Positions 21,295 to 31,735 of a stretch of 64,000 nt of DNA are shown here, in pieces (the first letter of the stretch is position 1; each line of letters opens with the position of its first letter). Under the pieces are notes generated by a model. It was not told the origin of the DNA. It worked only from the letters and a program-made list of their open reading frames with translations, and searched no databases. This DNA is from Brachionus plicatilis (lineage: Eukaryota > Rotifera > Eurotatoria > Ploima > Brachionidae): positions 494,414 to 558,413 of the forward strand of contig QEOQ01000378.1 of assembly GCA_010279815.1 (NCBI GenBank). The letters are read 5' to 3'. Both the position numbers and the translations under genes were made by a program.

Positions 21295-22565
21295 AATGTT
21301 TTTTCAACTTTGGGTCAATTTGTATTTAACATTTTCTCAATTATTTCAACTATTCAACTATTCCAAATGTACAACTTTCTTAAACTTTTTCAATTTTTAT
21401 CAATATAAAAACGCCTTCAATTATTTCAATTATTCAACTATTACAGTTATTCAACTTTCTTCAACTTTCCTCAACTTTTTCAATTCTTTTCACTAAAAAT
21501 TCCTTCGATTATTTCAATTATTCAACTCTATTCAAATTTCAATTTTTCAATTTTTGTTAATTTCTAATAATCCGCTGTTTTAAAAGACAAAAAAAATTGA
21601 TAGCAATTTTTAAAACAAAACACACAATTTTTAATGCATTGAAAAAATACAAGAAATTTTAAATAATTTTAGAGTTTTCTTTTGATTTATTTTGAATGCG
21701 TTTCATTCTGCATCATTCATACATTTAAAAAAAATCTATTTTGTTCTTTATAACAAAATAAAAAATAATTAATTGAATTAATAAAAACAGAAATTCAAAT
21801 TTTTAATTTTAAATTTATAGAACATCGTTTGATTAAACTAGAAAAATTTCTTTTGGAAAGCGACAATTCTCAACTAAAGATCGTGCAAAAAAGTGCTGTT
21901 CTGAAAAATTTCCAATTTAAATTTTTAAGTTTTCGATTTCAAACTTTACTTGATAATTACAGGTCTGTCTAAAAATTTAGTTTATTTAATTCTAGAGTTT
22001 TATTTAAAATTTATAAAATATTCTGTTGCTTCAAATGTAAAACGCATAATTAGATTTTTAATTAAAATTTCTTTTTAGTTTTAAATCAGAACATTCTAAT
22101 AAAATTATGGTGAATTAAAATTAGAAAAAACAATTTAGATAGAAACTTTATCCTATTAGAATCGTTTTTTCACTTATAAAAGAAATTACAGAATCTTTAA
22201 AATTTAATTTTAGAAGTTTTTCTCAATTTTAAAAAAAAAAATTCATAATTATCTATAAATGCTCGCTCTAGTAAAAATTTGATTATTTTTGGTTATTAAA
22301 AAATGAATTTTTACTTTAAACGAATAAATTTTAAAATAATATAATTTGCAAGTTAAAGAAATCTAATTTTAAAATTAACCATATATTGACTATTTTATAT
22401 TGATATAATTGATAAAGTTGAAGAAGATTGAATAACTGTAATAGTTGAATAATTGAAATATAATTAAAGGGGTTTTTTATTTTGATAAAAATTGAAAAAG
22501 TTGAAGAAAGTTAAAGAAAGAAATATAATTATTTGAGTAATCGAATAATAACAGTTAATTGCCCA
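21295..22565. mobile_element. Foldback element with TTCAACTATT-motif arms
   Basis: The left arm (about 21310-21545) is an array of ttcaactatt, caactttctt and tttcaattattcaac. The right arm (about 22415-22550) is its reverse complement, including agttgaagaagattgaataa and tgtaatagttgaataattga, which match the left-arm stretch around 21420-21470 almost base for base. The interior (21560-22410) is AT-rich with no recognisable ORF. Confidence 0.65.
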
Positions 22566-23573
22566 TTAATCATTAAGAATTACAAAAATTAAAATAAAAT
22601 GAATTAGTGAGAAAGTAATTTGAATTTTAATCCAAAATATTGAAAGTTTTTATAACTTTAGAACATTAACAAAAGCTTCAGACTTGGGACTTCAGTTAAA
22701 TCAAATGATGACCAATTCCTTTAAAATACAAAAACTCAAATATTAATAAAGAAAATAGCGTCATTTAAGACAAGTTTTTGACTGAAACCGAAATAAATAC
22801 AGATGAATTGAACTCAAAGCATAACAGATTGAACTGTGCAATAACAAAGATTTAAGAAGATATGATTTTAAATAACCTTGATTCAAGAACAGGATTTTAT
22901 TAATTTTTCTCGATTAAGTAAAAAAATACTGTACCACAAGAAAATATTGATAAAATATCTAATTTACAAAAGCAACAACATAAATATTGTAGAGAATTTG
23001 GTACAAAAATAAAAAATGTAAAGAGCATTGTTGACTTTCTATGGAAATGTTTCTTGGTCCATTTAATTCACTCAATTCTACTGATTTGAACGAGGAATTG
23101 ACAATCCACGAACATCCTTCTTCTAGAATAATTCAAGTTGGTTAAGATAAGCAAGCAAGAACTGTAAAAGAAGTTGCAGATGAACTTGCTGAACATTATA
23201 TTTTTTTTTCATAACAAAAAAATATTTTAGTTAAATTTATTAAAATAAACTAAAGATTTTCTTATTATTTGCTTTTGAAATAATATCAAGTAATCAATAT
23301 TAAAGCTTATTTTATCAGAGTGGTTCAAATGTTAAAAAGGAACTCTAATAATAATGAACTTAGAAATGATGAAGAAAAAGAAGCCTTTTTGGCGAATTTA
23401 TAAAAAAAACGTTTAGTCCGAATAATGATCTTATTATCCCCCAAAAAGATGAAATAATTGATTATAATCTTGACTTTTTTAATAAAAAAAATCAATGCCA
23501 AATTTGACAACCCTGTTATCGTTAAAGAGGTTACCTCATTGCTATAAAGATTAAAGAGGAAGCAGACCAATTT

Positions 23574-23624
23574 CGGGACCTGACCAAATTCGGGACCTGA
23601 CCAAATTCGGGACCTGACCAAATT
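23574..23624. repeat. Three perfect 17-bp tandem repeats
   Basis: The unit cgggacctgaccaaatt occurs three times in a row with no mismatch, at 23574-23590, 23591-23607 and 23608-23624, preceded by a partial unit. It lies inside the decayed LINE, at a break in its coding sequence. Confidence 0.9.
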
Positions 23625-23693
23625 CATAACTCATGTTAAAAATTCTCAAAATATTCTAAAAACATTTTTTTTCTCTTTAGCTTTAAAGTCCAG

Positions 23694-23820
23694 TGTTGTT
23701 TAAAAGTCACAAGTCTCAAGTCATGTCCAAGTCAGGACTTTTTTTTTTTTTTTTAAAGAGTCCAATTCCGGGCTTTAAAATTTTGAATACTGAAGAAGAA
23801 TTGTGAAGATATGTGACTTT
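23694..23820. repeat. AAGTC-rich dispersed repeat, copy 1
   Basis: It begins cagtgttgtttaaaagtcac and continues with repeated aagtc motifs and a long T-run, ending with the ttttgaatactgaagaagaa block. The copy at 57181-57365 shares both start and end. The start resembles a hAT terminus (cagtgttg). It interrupts the LINE copy B. Confidence 0.6.
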
Positions 23821-24711
23821 TATTCTAAATTCTGAAATCTGCTGCTAACGGGTTGATAGGGTTTGGCATGATGTTCTTATTTATAAACTAATAAAAATTA
23901 ACCTTCCTCCTTGCCTAATACATTGGATTAATTCATTCATAGACTCAAGATCATTTAAAGTAAATGTAAATGGTCATATAAGTGATGAATACCATACTAC
24001 AGCTTAATACCATTTATGAAAATTAAATTGAGAGTCAAAAGGAAATCAAGTTCTTCGGTATTAAATTTGATTCAAAATAGACCTTTACCCCCAATAGTTG
24101 ATGAATTAAGACAGCGTTGTAGTTCACGGTTAAACTTAATAAATAATTGGAAACAAAAAATGGGGTCTAACACACTAGGAAATCTAAATAAATCCTTAAT
24201 AGGATCTTTAACAGATTACTCCTTTCCGTCTCTAAATTCACTTTCAGAGACAAACATTAAAAAAATTCAAGTCTTACAAAACTCAGCAGTTCGTTTTATT
24301 CTTAAACTAAAATATGATACTCCTTCCATTATTGTGCATCATGAGGCACTTAATAAACTTAAACTCTTAACTGTCTCGAATCTACTTTTTGAATTGAGCA
24401 AAATATTTGTTGCGGGAGGACTGCGTCATTGTGTTCCAATGGTTGTCAAGCTGGTTGATGAATATAAGGCGGGTTTTGAATCAAGATATGTCGAATACCC
24501 GACTCCATTATGTAATTGCTTACTATTTCTTCTTTCTTTCCTTAACTGATCAATACTTAAGCATTTTGCACCTGTCATTACTTACAAAATGTTTATTTTA
24601 ATTCCTTATAAATTATATTTTAATTCATTTATTTTTATCTTTTTTTTTTCTTTACATTTTTGTTTTATTTTATTTTCTCTCGATTTTTATTTTTTTTTTA
24701 TTATTTTTTTA

Positions 24712-24770
24712 ATCTGAAGGAGCTTTAGCTTGGCCCAGATAAAACAAATAAATAAATACGTCCCATCAAA
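24712..24770 (+). repeat. LINE family-2 3' tail
   Basis: aatctgaaggagctttagct is followed by tggcccagataaaacaaat and an (aaat)n run. It follows LINE copy B and is shared by solo tails at 11055 (minus), 34728 and 47550, so it marks the conserved 3' end of this LINE family. Confidence 0.65.
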
Positions 24771-24794
24771 TAACATTACCAAAAAATCTTTATT

Positions 24795-26030
24795 TTGCCA
24801 AAAAATGTGTCAAGCCCACTAAAATGGCAGATCGTGGGTCTACTAAAAATTGGAGGCAAAAAGCAAAATGAGATCAAAATCGGGCTCACGGTTTTTCCAC
24901 AACAATTTCACACCTGGATGGTTTTCAACAATTGTGAAATTTTTTTTTTAATTTATCTAACCGAAAAAAAAAGGTGGAGTAGGAAGTGTGAAAAAATAAT
25001 AAAAAAGTGTGACAACGTTGTTGAAAACCTTCTAATTTTAATAAATATTAATAATTTATATAAAATTATCCTGATTAAATTGAAATAATGAATTATTGCA
25101 ATTGGTGATAGAAGATTTATGGAAAGATATCAAACTTGGCATTGTATTTATGTTTTTTGAGTATGAAGACTTTTTCAAATTATTGTCAAGAGCTATTGGT
25201 TTGGATTCAAGTTTTGAAGAAATCGTGGAAAATTCATCAACTATTGGTGTTTTTGGAAGAAGTATCAATTTGTTTGCAATAAGTTTGTTGTTAATGAGAG
25301 CAATTTTTGTTTACGAAATTGGCCCATGGTCATTTGTTTCAGATATTCCTCGTCAAAATAATTGGCCTATCTATTTATCATTAAATAATGCTCATTTTAC
25401 CCCTGTTATTCCTTTCAATAATCCTTTTTTTATTCCTTTTCCGAATGCAAATCACTTGGCTTATTTCAAGCATAATTTACCTAATTTTATTTAGATTGAA
25501 TAATTATTTTTTTTTGGTTGGTTTTTTTTTTAATTTTTTTAGCAAATAAAAATTTAGAATAATAAATTATAATTTTTAAATATTTCCGTTGTTGAAAACC
25601 TATTTCACACTTATCTTATCTTTTTTACCGATTTTATTTTCCGCCGGTATCACAAAGCGTTGTGGAAAAACCCCTAGACCTCAAAATCCAATCATTAAAA
25701 TTCTAAGACTCAAAGGGGTTAGGATAAGTAAGTAAACTGTAATGAGTTTTCTCTAAAAAAAAGGTTAAGAGTCTCATACAGCGGTCAGAAAAGCGCTTCT
25801 TAACATAAAAGATGGGCAAAAGAGATAAAAGTGGTGTAAACATAGACGTAATTGGGCATTAAATGATTGGTCCAGAGTTATTATCAGTGACGAGTCCAAT
25901 TTTAAGGTCTTTAATCGTAAATCAAGAGTAATAGTAAAAAGGTTTAAAAATGACAAGTTCTGTATACCAAGGTTACAAAACGGTTGAGTTTCAGCCGGTA
26001 TCTGGCGATGCTTTTATAGAACTAAATTAT
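24795..26030 (+). pseudogene. Tc1/mariner transposase split by an insertion
   Basis: The left piece (24795-24900) encodes SPLKWQIVGLLKIGGKKQNEI, the HTH start of a Tc1 transposase. The right piece (about 25640-26030) encodes the middle with many stops, including W(S)RVIISDESNFKVFNRKSR, which has the second catalytic block (SDES.F). Between them lies about 730 bp of unrelated sequence with the OTU-like ORF. On the left the Tc1 sequence breaks at tttttccacaac, and a related ttgtggaaaaacccc appears in inverted form where it resumes. Confidence 0.75.
25075..25494 (+). CDS. OTU-like cysteine-protease fragment inside the Tc1 copy
   Basis: The frame is open from about 25075 to TAG at 25494, with no good ATG before residue ~20. 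Residues 1-100 resemble the second half of an OTU domain: helix LQLVIEDLWKDI (compare LR..VV.yi), FEEIVENS....FGRSINLFAISLLL (compare WGG.IELqALS), IFVYE, and IYLSLNNAHFTPV with the catalytic-His position (compare HYNSV). The catalytic-Cys segment (DGNCLF) is not found upstream, so this is an N-terminally truncated copy. OTU domains do occur in large DNA transposons of animals. The WG pair reads VFG, so the match is weak. It could be an exon of a host gene, but the ggttttcaacaa inverted repeats around it suggest a nested element. Confidence 0.4.
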
Positions 26031-26034
26031 TTCT

Positions 26035-26786
26035 TTTAGCAAAAAAGTTATTCAAGTTTTTCAGAATTGAAAAGGTTGATTATTGGTTTTATTTTTCTTA
26101 AAAAAAATAAAATTATTATTTTATTTTAAGTAATAGAGGTGCAAGCACTTTGTTGCAGAATTTTTTAAAGTATATTTTATCAACTTTTGTTTTTAATTCA
26201 TCAAAAAAGGAAGAATTTTTGTTCAATTTGTATTTGAATTTCATAATACCTTTTTTCCAGATCTGCCTTTCTTTTTATGAGCTCCCAAAAGCACAACTTT
26301 AGCGTTAGGATGCCACTTAGGGTCATAAAAGCGACCAACACGCTCACCTTTATTTGTAAGTACTCAATTACTTTACTTCAATTAATCTACTAATTAATTT
26401 TAATATTTATTTATTTTAATAAAAATACAATTTAGAGGTAGAACCCAAGGCACGTCCGAATGGTTCAAAATCTTCGTTTGAACCCTCATGAAAATTCAAT
26501 TTTAAAAAATTGAAATTTTAAACTTAAACTAAAAAAATTATAAATTTTTAACTAAAGCTTAGAATATTTTATTTTAAATTTACTTTTATTTATTGTCATC
26601 GTCGCATTTAGCGTAATTTTTGAAATAAATATTAAATAATTAATTGATGAAACAGAATCTGTTTACAAACATATTGTTTTGAATAAATAAGATATGTTTT
26701 TTATTTGATTAAATATCAAAAATAAAATAATCATTTTTATTTTTATTAAAAAAATTTTTTTGATTTCTTTAATATTGAAGGCAAAA
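26035..26786. other. Gene-free stretch before the receptor gene
   Basis: No gene recognised. On the minus strand a GC-richer block at 26240-26350 may be a transposon remnant, but no family could be assigned. The promoter of the receptor gene at 26787 should be in the right half. Confidence 0.35.
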
Positions 26787-29072
26787 ATGATGATGCTATT
26801 AATATTTACTTTTTTCTTATTTCATGAATTAAACACCGACGAGATTAAAGAAAATGAATTGGAAATAAAGACAATGCTAGACCCAGCAGAAGGTTGCCAT
26901 CATTTAATTCACTTTTCAAAAGTGTACTCAACTTTTTTTACACTATATCAAAAATCAGTACAAGTAAATTTTAACAACTTCAAAAATAATAAACAAATTC
27001 AATTAAAATGCTTTAACAATAAAAAAATTTCGGTAATTTCAATGACCTTTGTTCCCAAGCGATCACTCATTCTTGACAATGACTTAAACATGCACCTAAA
27101 CACACATCTTGCTGGTCAAATTGGAATGAATTTTGTATTTTACCAAGGAATAGAATCAAACCTGAACATATTTGAGTATTTTTATGAAAAAAATATTCAA
27201 ATAAACATTAAATTTTACTATTCCAACTTTGGTCTTGAAAATCAGCAAAACAAAATTTGTTTGTTCACAGACAAAATTATTTTCCGAATAGTGAAAATTT
27301 TATTTTACTCGATTAGCACAAGATATGTGCCATTTTCGTGTCCAATTATTTTCTACAAATGCACTATTTTTCTATTACAAATGGATGGTATAAGCAATAC
27401 ATTGGTAAAAAATAATTATTTTAGCTTTCTTCAAGTTAATTTTGATCTTGACTCAAAAATACTCAGTCTAGGTTTGACTGTGTACCAAAGTAAACTAAAT
27501 CAATGCATTTTGGATGCGAATGTGTTCGCTCAATTACAAACTTTGGCTATTAATGGTAAATTGGCACAAATAGAGGAAAATAGTTTCAAAAATTTAACAA
27601 AAATAAAGCAAATAATTTTAATTCTAGACAATATGGACACGTTTTTGTTCCAGTCCTTAAAATGGATTGATGCTATCAATTCACATCCAAATTACTCAGA
27701 AGTGACAATTGACCTAAGACGCTATGATTTTCCGCAAACAGACTTATGCCTATTCAAAGACTTGCCCAGGAATAGAAAAATTTTGTTCTTCTTTACAGAA
27801 CCGAATTGTTCATGCACCATCCTTTGGCTCTATAAAATTTACTATTACCAAGATGGATTTGATATTTTGAACGGTACTTTCGGGTGCCTCAATCTTTTAT
27901 GGCTCAACGCTACCTGTGATTTTGATTTTGTGCACTGTCCTCAACTATTAAGAAAAAAATATCAATTGTCCGACATAGACGTTTTTTACATTTCTGAATA
28001 TCTAAATTTAATTACTGTTTTGATTTATCCATGTTTTGCTGTGTTGGGCTTAATAACCAACTTGGTAAATATATTCACATTGGTATCTAAAAAAATTTCA
28101 TCTGATCAATTTTTGCTAAAATTAATGCTATTAAATTCGGTATTTAATTTTTTCTATTGTTTGATTTATATCTTTCATTTGGCAAATGTTTGTGTGGGAT
28201 TAAATGGAATTTTGTGCACATTTATTAGCAGATGGGTCACAGTTCAGATTTATCAGATTTACATGGTTGATTTTGTGGGTGACATTCTAAAAACATTGTC
28301 TAATTTCATTACTGTCATTATTTCATTGAATCGCTATTTTTTACTAAGAAATGACAATCTGCTCAAATATTTTAAAAAATTCAGTTCAAAAAAATTTTTG
28401 CCAGTCACTATTATGGTACTAATTGCCATTTTAATTAATTTTGAAAAAGTTTTAACCAGCAATGTCAATTATGGAAATTTCTTGGCAGAAAACTATAATC
28501 AATATGAAGAATTTCCCAAAAGGAATACATTTATAAGTTCTTTTGAATTAAATAAATATGAGCAGTCTGCAAGGTTTAGAACACGGTCACGGAAGAAAAG
28601 ATGGATATATTTTGCACTCTATTGTTTTAACTTTTTTTTGAATGATTTCTTTCTATTTGTTGTCTTGTGCATTTCAGATTTGCTTTTATTAAAAAAATTT
28701 AGATCAAACATTAGGACTAAGAAATTGATATCAGAAAAAATGAATTTTGAAAAAAATCATAATGAAAGTAAACAAAAAACACCAGATATCTATATAACCA
28801 AGATCATTTTGGTGAGCATCAATGTATTGATATTGCTTAGATCACTAGAATTCGGATTGAATATTCTGGTGTTAAAATTCAAAGTTGCCAAAAGTCCCTG
28901 TGATAGCATTAACAAAATCTGCACCAACATTTATCAAGCTGGAAATATTTTTTATCTTATCAGTTGTTCATATTCAACTGTAATTTATTATTATTTAAAC
29001 AATCAATTCAAACAGACTTTGAATAGTAATTTTAAAAAAATACTTTTTATTTTGTCCATCAGGAGGAAGTAA
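26787..29072 (+). CDS. Seven-transmembrane receptor with large LRR-like ectodomain (receptor 1)
   Basis: The ATG at 26787 (761 aa) starts directly with a signal peptide (MMMLLIFTFFLF). Residues about 25-400 form an extracellular region with leucine-rich-repeat character and a Cys-rich cap at about 340-392 (NCSCTILWLYKIYYY..GC..WLNATC) like an LRR C-terminal cap. From about 405 come seven hydrophobic helices: TM1 with GLITNLVNI, TM2, a Cys before TM3, TM3 ending in LNRYF (a DRY-like motif, about residue 513), TM4, a long charged loop, TM5, TM6, and TM7 followed by YYLNNQFKQ (helix-8-like). NPxxY is not present. This is a class-A-like GPCR with unknown ligand; the large ectodomain recalls LGR receptors only loosely. 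It is single-exon. Its paralogue on the opposite strand is at 39553-41847, and the last third of the two genes is almost identical. Confidence 0.85.
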   Translation: MMMLLIFTFFLFHELNTDEIKENELEIKTMLDPAEGCHHLIHFSKVYSTFFTLYQKSVQVNFNNFKNNKQIQLKCFNNKKISVISMTFVPKRSLILDNDLNMHLNTHLAGQIGMNFVFYQGIESNLNIFEYFYEKNIQINIKFYYSNFGLENQQNKICLFTDKIIFRIVKILFYSISTRYVPFSCPIIFYKCTIFLLQMDGISNTLVKNNYFSFLQVNFDLDSKILSLGLTVYQSKLNQCILDANVFAQLQTLAINGKLAQIEENSFKNLTKIKQIILILDNMDTFLFQSLKWIDAINSHPNYSEVTIDLRRYDFPQTDLCLFKDLPRNRKILFFFTEPNCSCTILWLYKIYYYQDGFDILNGTFGCLNLLWLNATCDFDFVHCPQLLRKKYQLSDIDVFYISEYLNLITVLIYPCFAVLGLITNLVNIFTLVSKKISSDQFLLKLMLLNSVFNFFYCLIYIFHLANVCVGLNGILCTFISRWVTVQIYQIYMVDFVGDILKTLSNFITVIISLNRYFLLRNDNLLKYFKKFSSKKFLPVTIMVLIAILINFEKVLTSNVNYGNFLAENYNQYEEFPKRNTFISSFELNKYEQSARFRTRSRKKRWIYFALYCFNFFLNDFFLFVVLCISDLLLLKKFRSNIRTKKLISEKMNFEKNHNESKQKTPDIYITKIILVSINVLILLRSLEFGLNILVLKFKVAKSPCDSINKICTNIYQAGNIFYLISCSYSTVIYYYLNNQFKQTLNSNFKKILFILSIRRK

Positions 29073-29315
29073 TTGTTTATATTTCAGTTTATTCAACAAA
29101 AAAAGTATTTTAAAATTTTAGAAGAATGATAAAAAATAAGTAGATCAAATCTTATCATTTTTTTTTGCCGAGAAACTTAAAAATGGCTTTTATTTTATCA
29201 ATAAAATATCTTAATTCATTTATAAAAATTTAAAAAAATAAGAGTTTTCCTAATTTTCTCAATAAATTTTATTCATTTTTATTTTTGCTTTGCATCATGA
29301 ATTCTCTTTTTTTTT
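29073..29315. other. 3' flank of receptor 1
   Basis: AT-rich; a T-run and AATAAA-like hexamers are present. It does not match the 3' flank of receptor 2. Confidence 0.4.
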
Positions 29316-29857
29316 TTTTTTGGGTCTTCCCCGGTAGTGTTATCAACTGATAACATATCATCTTTTGACCAACTGATAATATTATCGGACTGATAACAAA
29401 TTGTGTTATAAAAAGATTTCGTTATCACTGACGATAACATAATTCCATGTTCGATAACAAATTTATACATTAGATAACAGAAAAATTATTTTGATAACTA
29501 TTCTTTTGCTTTTTAAAACATGATATATTTTATCGCATAATGTTTAGTTATAATTGAAAAAACGTCTCAGTTCAGAAGGTGAATAACATTCAATAAGGTA
29601 TGAAAATCAAGGTGTACCACAGCTAAATCTGGTAAACTTTTAAAATATAATAAAATAATTCAATAATTAAATGATTTGTACTAAAAAACTTTTGATATAT
29701 TAAAAATTTATTGATAACACTTTTTTTAAAATATAAAATAATATAAATAACTGATAACAAAGTTTATTATCACTCCGATAACATAATCGGTTGGTCAATA
29801 ATTTATAAAAGCTAATGTTATCGGTTGATAACAATACCGGTGAGTCCCGTTTATTTT
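29316..29857. mobile_element. Foldback element with GATAAC-motif arms
   Basis: Ends: gggtcttccccggtagtgtt followed by atcaactgataaca, and on the right tgttatcggttgataacaat followed by accggtgagtccc, which is the inverse. Within about 540 bp the motif gataac or gttatc occurs well over ten times, concentrated in both arms (for instance aactgataacat, cactgacgataaca, gttcgataacaa, aactgataacaaag). No ORF was found. It lies between receptor 1 and the left inverted arm and has no counterpart on the receptor-2 side. Confidence 0.75.
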
Positions 29858-29999
29858 TTCGTGACAATTTAATTTTCTTATATCATTAAATATCGAAAAT
29901 TGATCAGGACTTTGACTTTTTTTAAAAATTTTAAAAAAACATGTCAGGAATTTGACTCGGTAAACAAATAAATAAATAAATTATGGGAAAAGTCCTTTG

Positions 30000-30175
30000 A
30001 CGCATAACAAAATACTTTTTTATCGTGAATAAATAATTTTTTTCCGCATTAAAAAAAATAAACACTAACAGCATAAAAAATTTATTAGAACAGCATGAAA
30101 TTTACTTTAACGCATAGAAAAATTAACTTCATAAAATAAAAAATCATAAATCACATAAAAAAATATCATTGAAAA
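30000..30175. repeat. GCATAAA-motif repeat cluster
   Basis: Seven loose copies of (c/a)gcat(a/t)aaa on one strand: cgcataacaaaa, cgcattaaaa, agcataaaa, agcatgaaa, cgcatagaaa, tcataaaata and cacataaaa. This looks like one arm of another foldback family; the opposite arm was not found. Confidence 0.4.
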
Positions 30176-30533
30176 AATTGTTTAGTGATTAGAGCTCATT
30201 GAGCTTTGAGTGGACGACCACAAGGTCTCTTTTGTAAAGAACCAACTAGTTCAGGATCCTTATGCGGCGAGTTTTTTATTTTTTTTGTTGTTTATAAGAA
30301 TTATTCAAAAGTTAAAAAAAGAATTTTGAATATTTTTTCAAATTTACAAATAAAAATTAAACTCACTCTATTTCACTTAAGAGTTTAATTTCAAATATGA
30401 AAATGCTTGCAATATCAACTTAAAATTATTTTTTCTTTGAAACTGAAAAAAATATTTGAAACATCGCACTTTTTCAATGTTATTTCAACATTGGATACAT
30501 TTTGTAATTCACACACAAAAAATTAAACCATAT

Positions 30534-31312
30534 ATATGGAATGTTCTATCGTGTTTTATAACAAATTTAAATACAACTTTGAAAATGCATTGAAAATGTG
30601 CGATGTTTCAGATATATTTTATTTTAGAAATATATAGGAGAAAATTTTGCAATGTCGCTCTATTGAAATTATATACAATGTTTCAAACATAGATTATTTA
30701 GTTTGAGATGCTATTTTGAAAAAATTTACAATTTTTCTTTTTAATTTAATATTATTTTAGTTTGTTTTACAATAATTTGGTAAATTTTTTTGAAAAATTG
30801 AAAGTTTTAATTAAAAAATTTTTTGTATTGCTCTCTTCTTCACTAAGATATTAATTAATCCCGTGTAAAAATATCAAAATGTTTAATCGCCTTGATCAGT
30901 TTTGACATATACTCTTAAAATGAATTTTTTGAAATTTTTTTAGCAATATATTTAAAAATTTTTAAAATCTTCTTTCCCCTTTTTTACAGAAAAATTATTT
31001 ATATAAATTTCTGATTTTTAATTAGTTAAATTTAATAGTGAATTCGGTTTCCTTTTCTTTTGAGGCATTTTTATTATTAATTGAGTTTGTTCAAAATTTT
31101 GGGAGAATTTAGACCCAAATAAGGCTGTATATTGTTTGATTCTTTTAATTTAAAAAAGTGAGTGAGTATAACTAATGAAATTAAGAGTCTAGATTATTTT
31201 TTTTTCAGAAAAATTAAAATTGTCACCTACAAGAAATTTAAACTTTTAATAATTAATAAATGGTGATATGTAAGGAACTTAATGCATTCTTTTGATCACA
31301 TTTGACTCAAAA
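30534..31312. repeat. Left arm of a large inverted repeat
   Basis: This 779-bp segment is nearly identical, in reverse complement, to 38501-39280, with only a few substitutions and single-base run-length differences. Outer boundary: atatggaatgttctatcgtg on the left against cacgatagaacatgccatat on the right. Inner boundary: tttgactcaaaa against ttttgagtcaaa. It contains no gene. Its inner end includes the first codons of a family-2 LINE C-terminal piece (ITFDSK), which continues only on the left side. Confidence 0.95.
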
Positions 31313-31735
31313 CTTTCATTTAGTCCAATAGTGGATGAATGTTATAATCAAGTAAAATATCTCTTATATAGGAAATGGTTTCCAAAACCAAAAACATTAG
31401 ATATTCTTTACATATCCTTGATAGGATTAATCCTGGATTATTCTAGTCCTTGTTTAAATTCATTCTCAGAAACTTACACCAAAAAATACCACTAATCCAA
31501 AATTCAGCAGTTCGATCGAATTTGAAACTGAAATATGACACTTTCTTCAATATTATGTACCAAGAGGCCTTCAATAAACTAAAACTACTTACAGTTTCAA
31601 ATCGGCTTTTTGATTTGAGCGAGAGAAATTTCAGGACAGGATAGAGTCATTCTGTTCCACTTGTCGTCAGTCTGGTGAAAGAATACAGAGAAGGTTTCGA
31701 ATCAAGATATATTGAATATCCAACATTAGCTTCGA
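31285..31735 (+). pseudogene. LINE C-terminal fragment, family 2, copy C
   Basis: ITFDSKLSFSPIVDE starts near 31291, followed by SLIGLILDYSSPCLNSFSETY and, in other frames, QNSAVRS and KLLTVSNRLFDLS. It matches the C-terminal ORF of copy B (24016-24549). Stops and frameshifts are present; it ends in an A-rich stretch after about 31735. Confidence 0.8.

Larger units (their letters stand above)
22780..24549 (+). pseudogene. Decayed LINE ORF2, family 2, copy B
   Basis: Pieces in order: NNLDSRTGFY (about 22873), EVADELAEHYIFFS (about 23173-23210), NDEEKEAFLANL and FNKKNQCQ (23350-23510), a deletion and short insertions (23560-23850), then VWHDVLIYKL, FKVNVNGHISDEYHT (about 23857-24000). From 24016 an open frame of 177 codons encodes the C-terminus: PPIVDELRQRC, SLNSLSETNIKKIQVLQNSAVRF and LDKL-like HEALNKLKLLTVSNLLFEL. 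These match the post-endonuclease linker, RT and C-terminal region of a non-LTR retrotransposon. The catalytic YADD block is missing. Confidence 0.8.

Noticed and set aside
26440..26500. tRNA-like segment (ggttcaaaatc, gtttgaaccc)
   Set aside because: No acceptor stem or anticodon arm could be folded around it, and the T-arm-like match is only partial.
29316..29857. CRISPR-like array because of the repeated GATAAC motif
   Set aside because: Motifs are 6 nt, irregularly spaced, on both strands and in inverted arms; the genome is eukaryotic. It is a foldback transposon.
30206..30388. 60-codon plus-strand ORF starting SGRPQG
   Set aside because: Only the first 30 codons have a non-A/T composition; the rest is low complexity, and no family is recognised.
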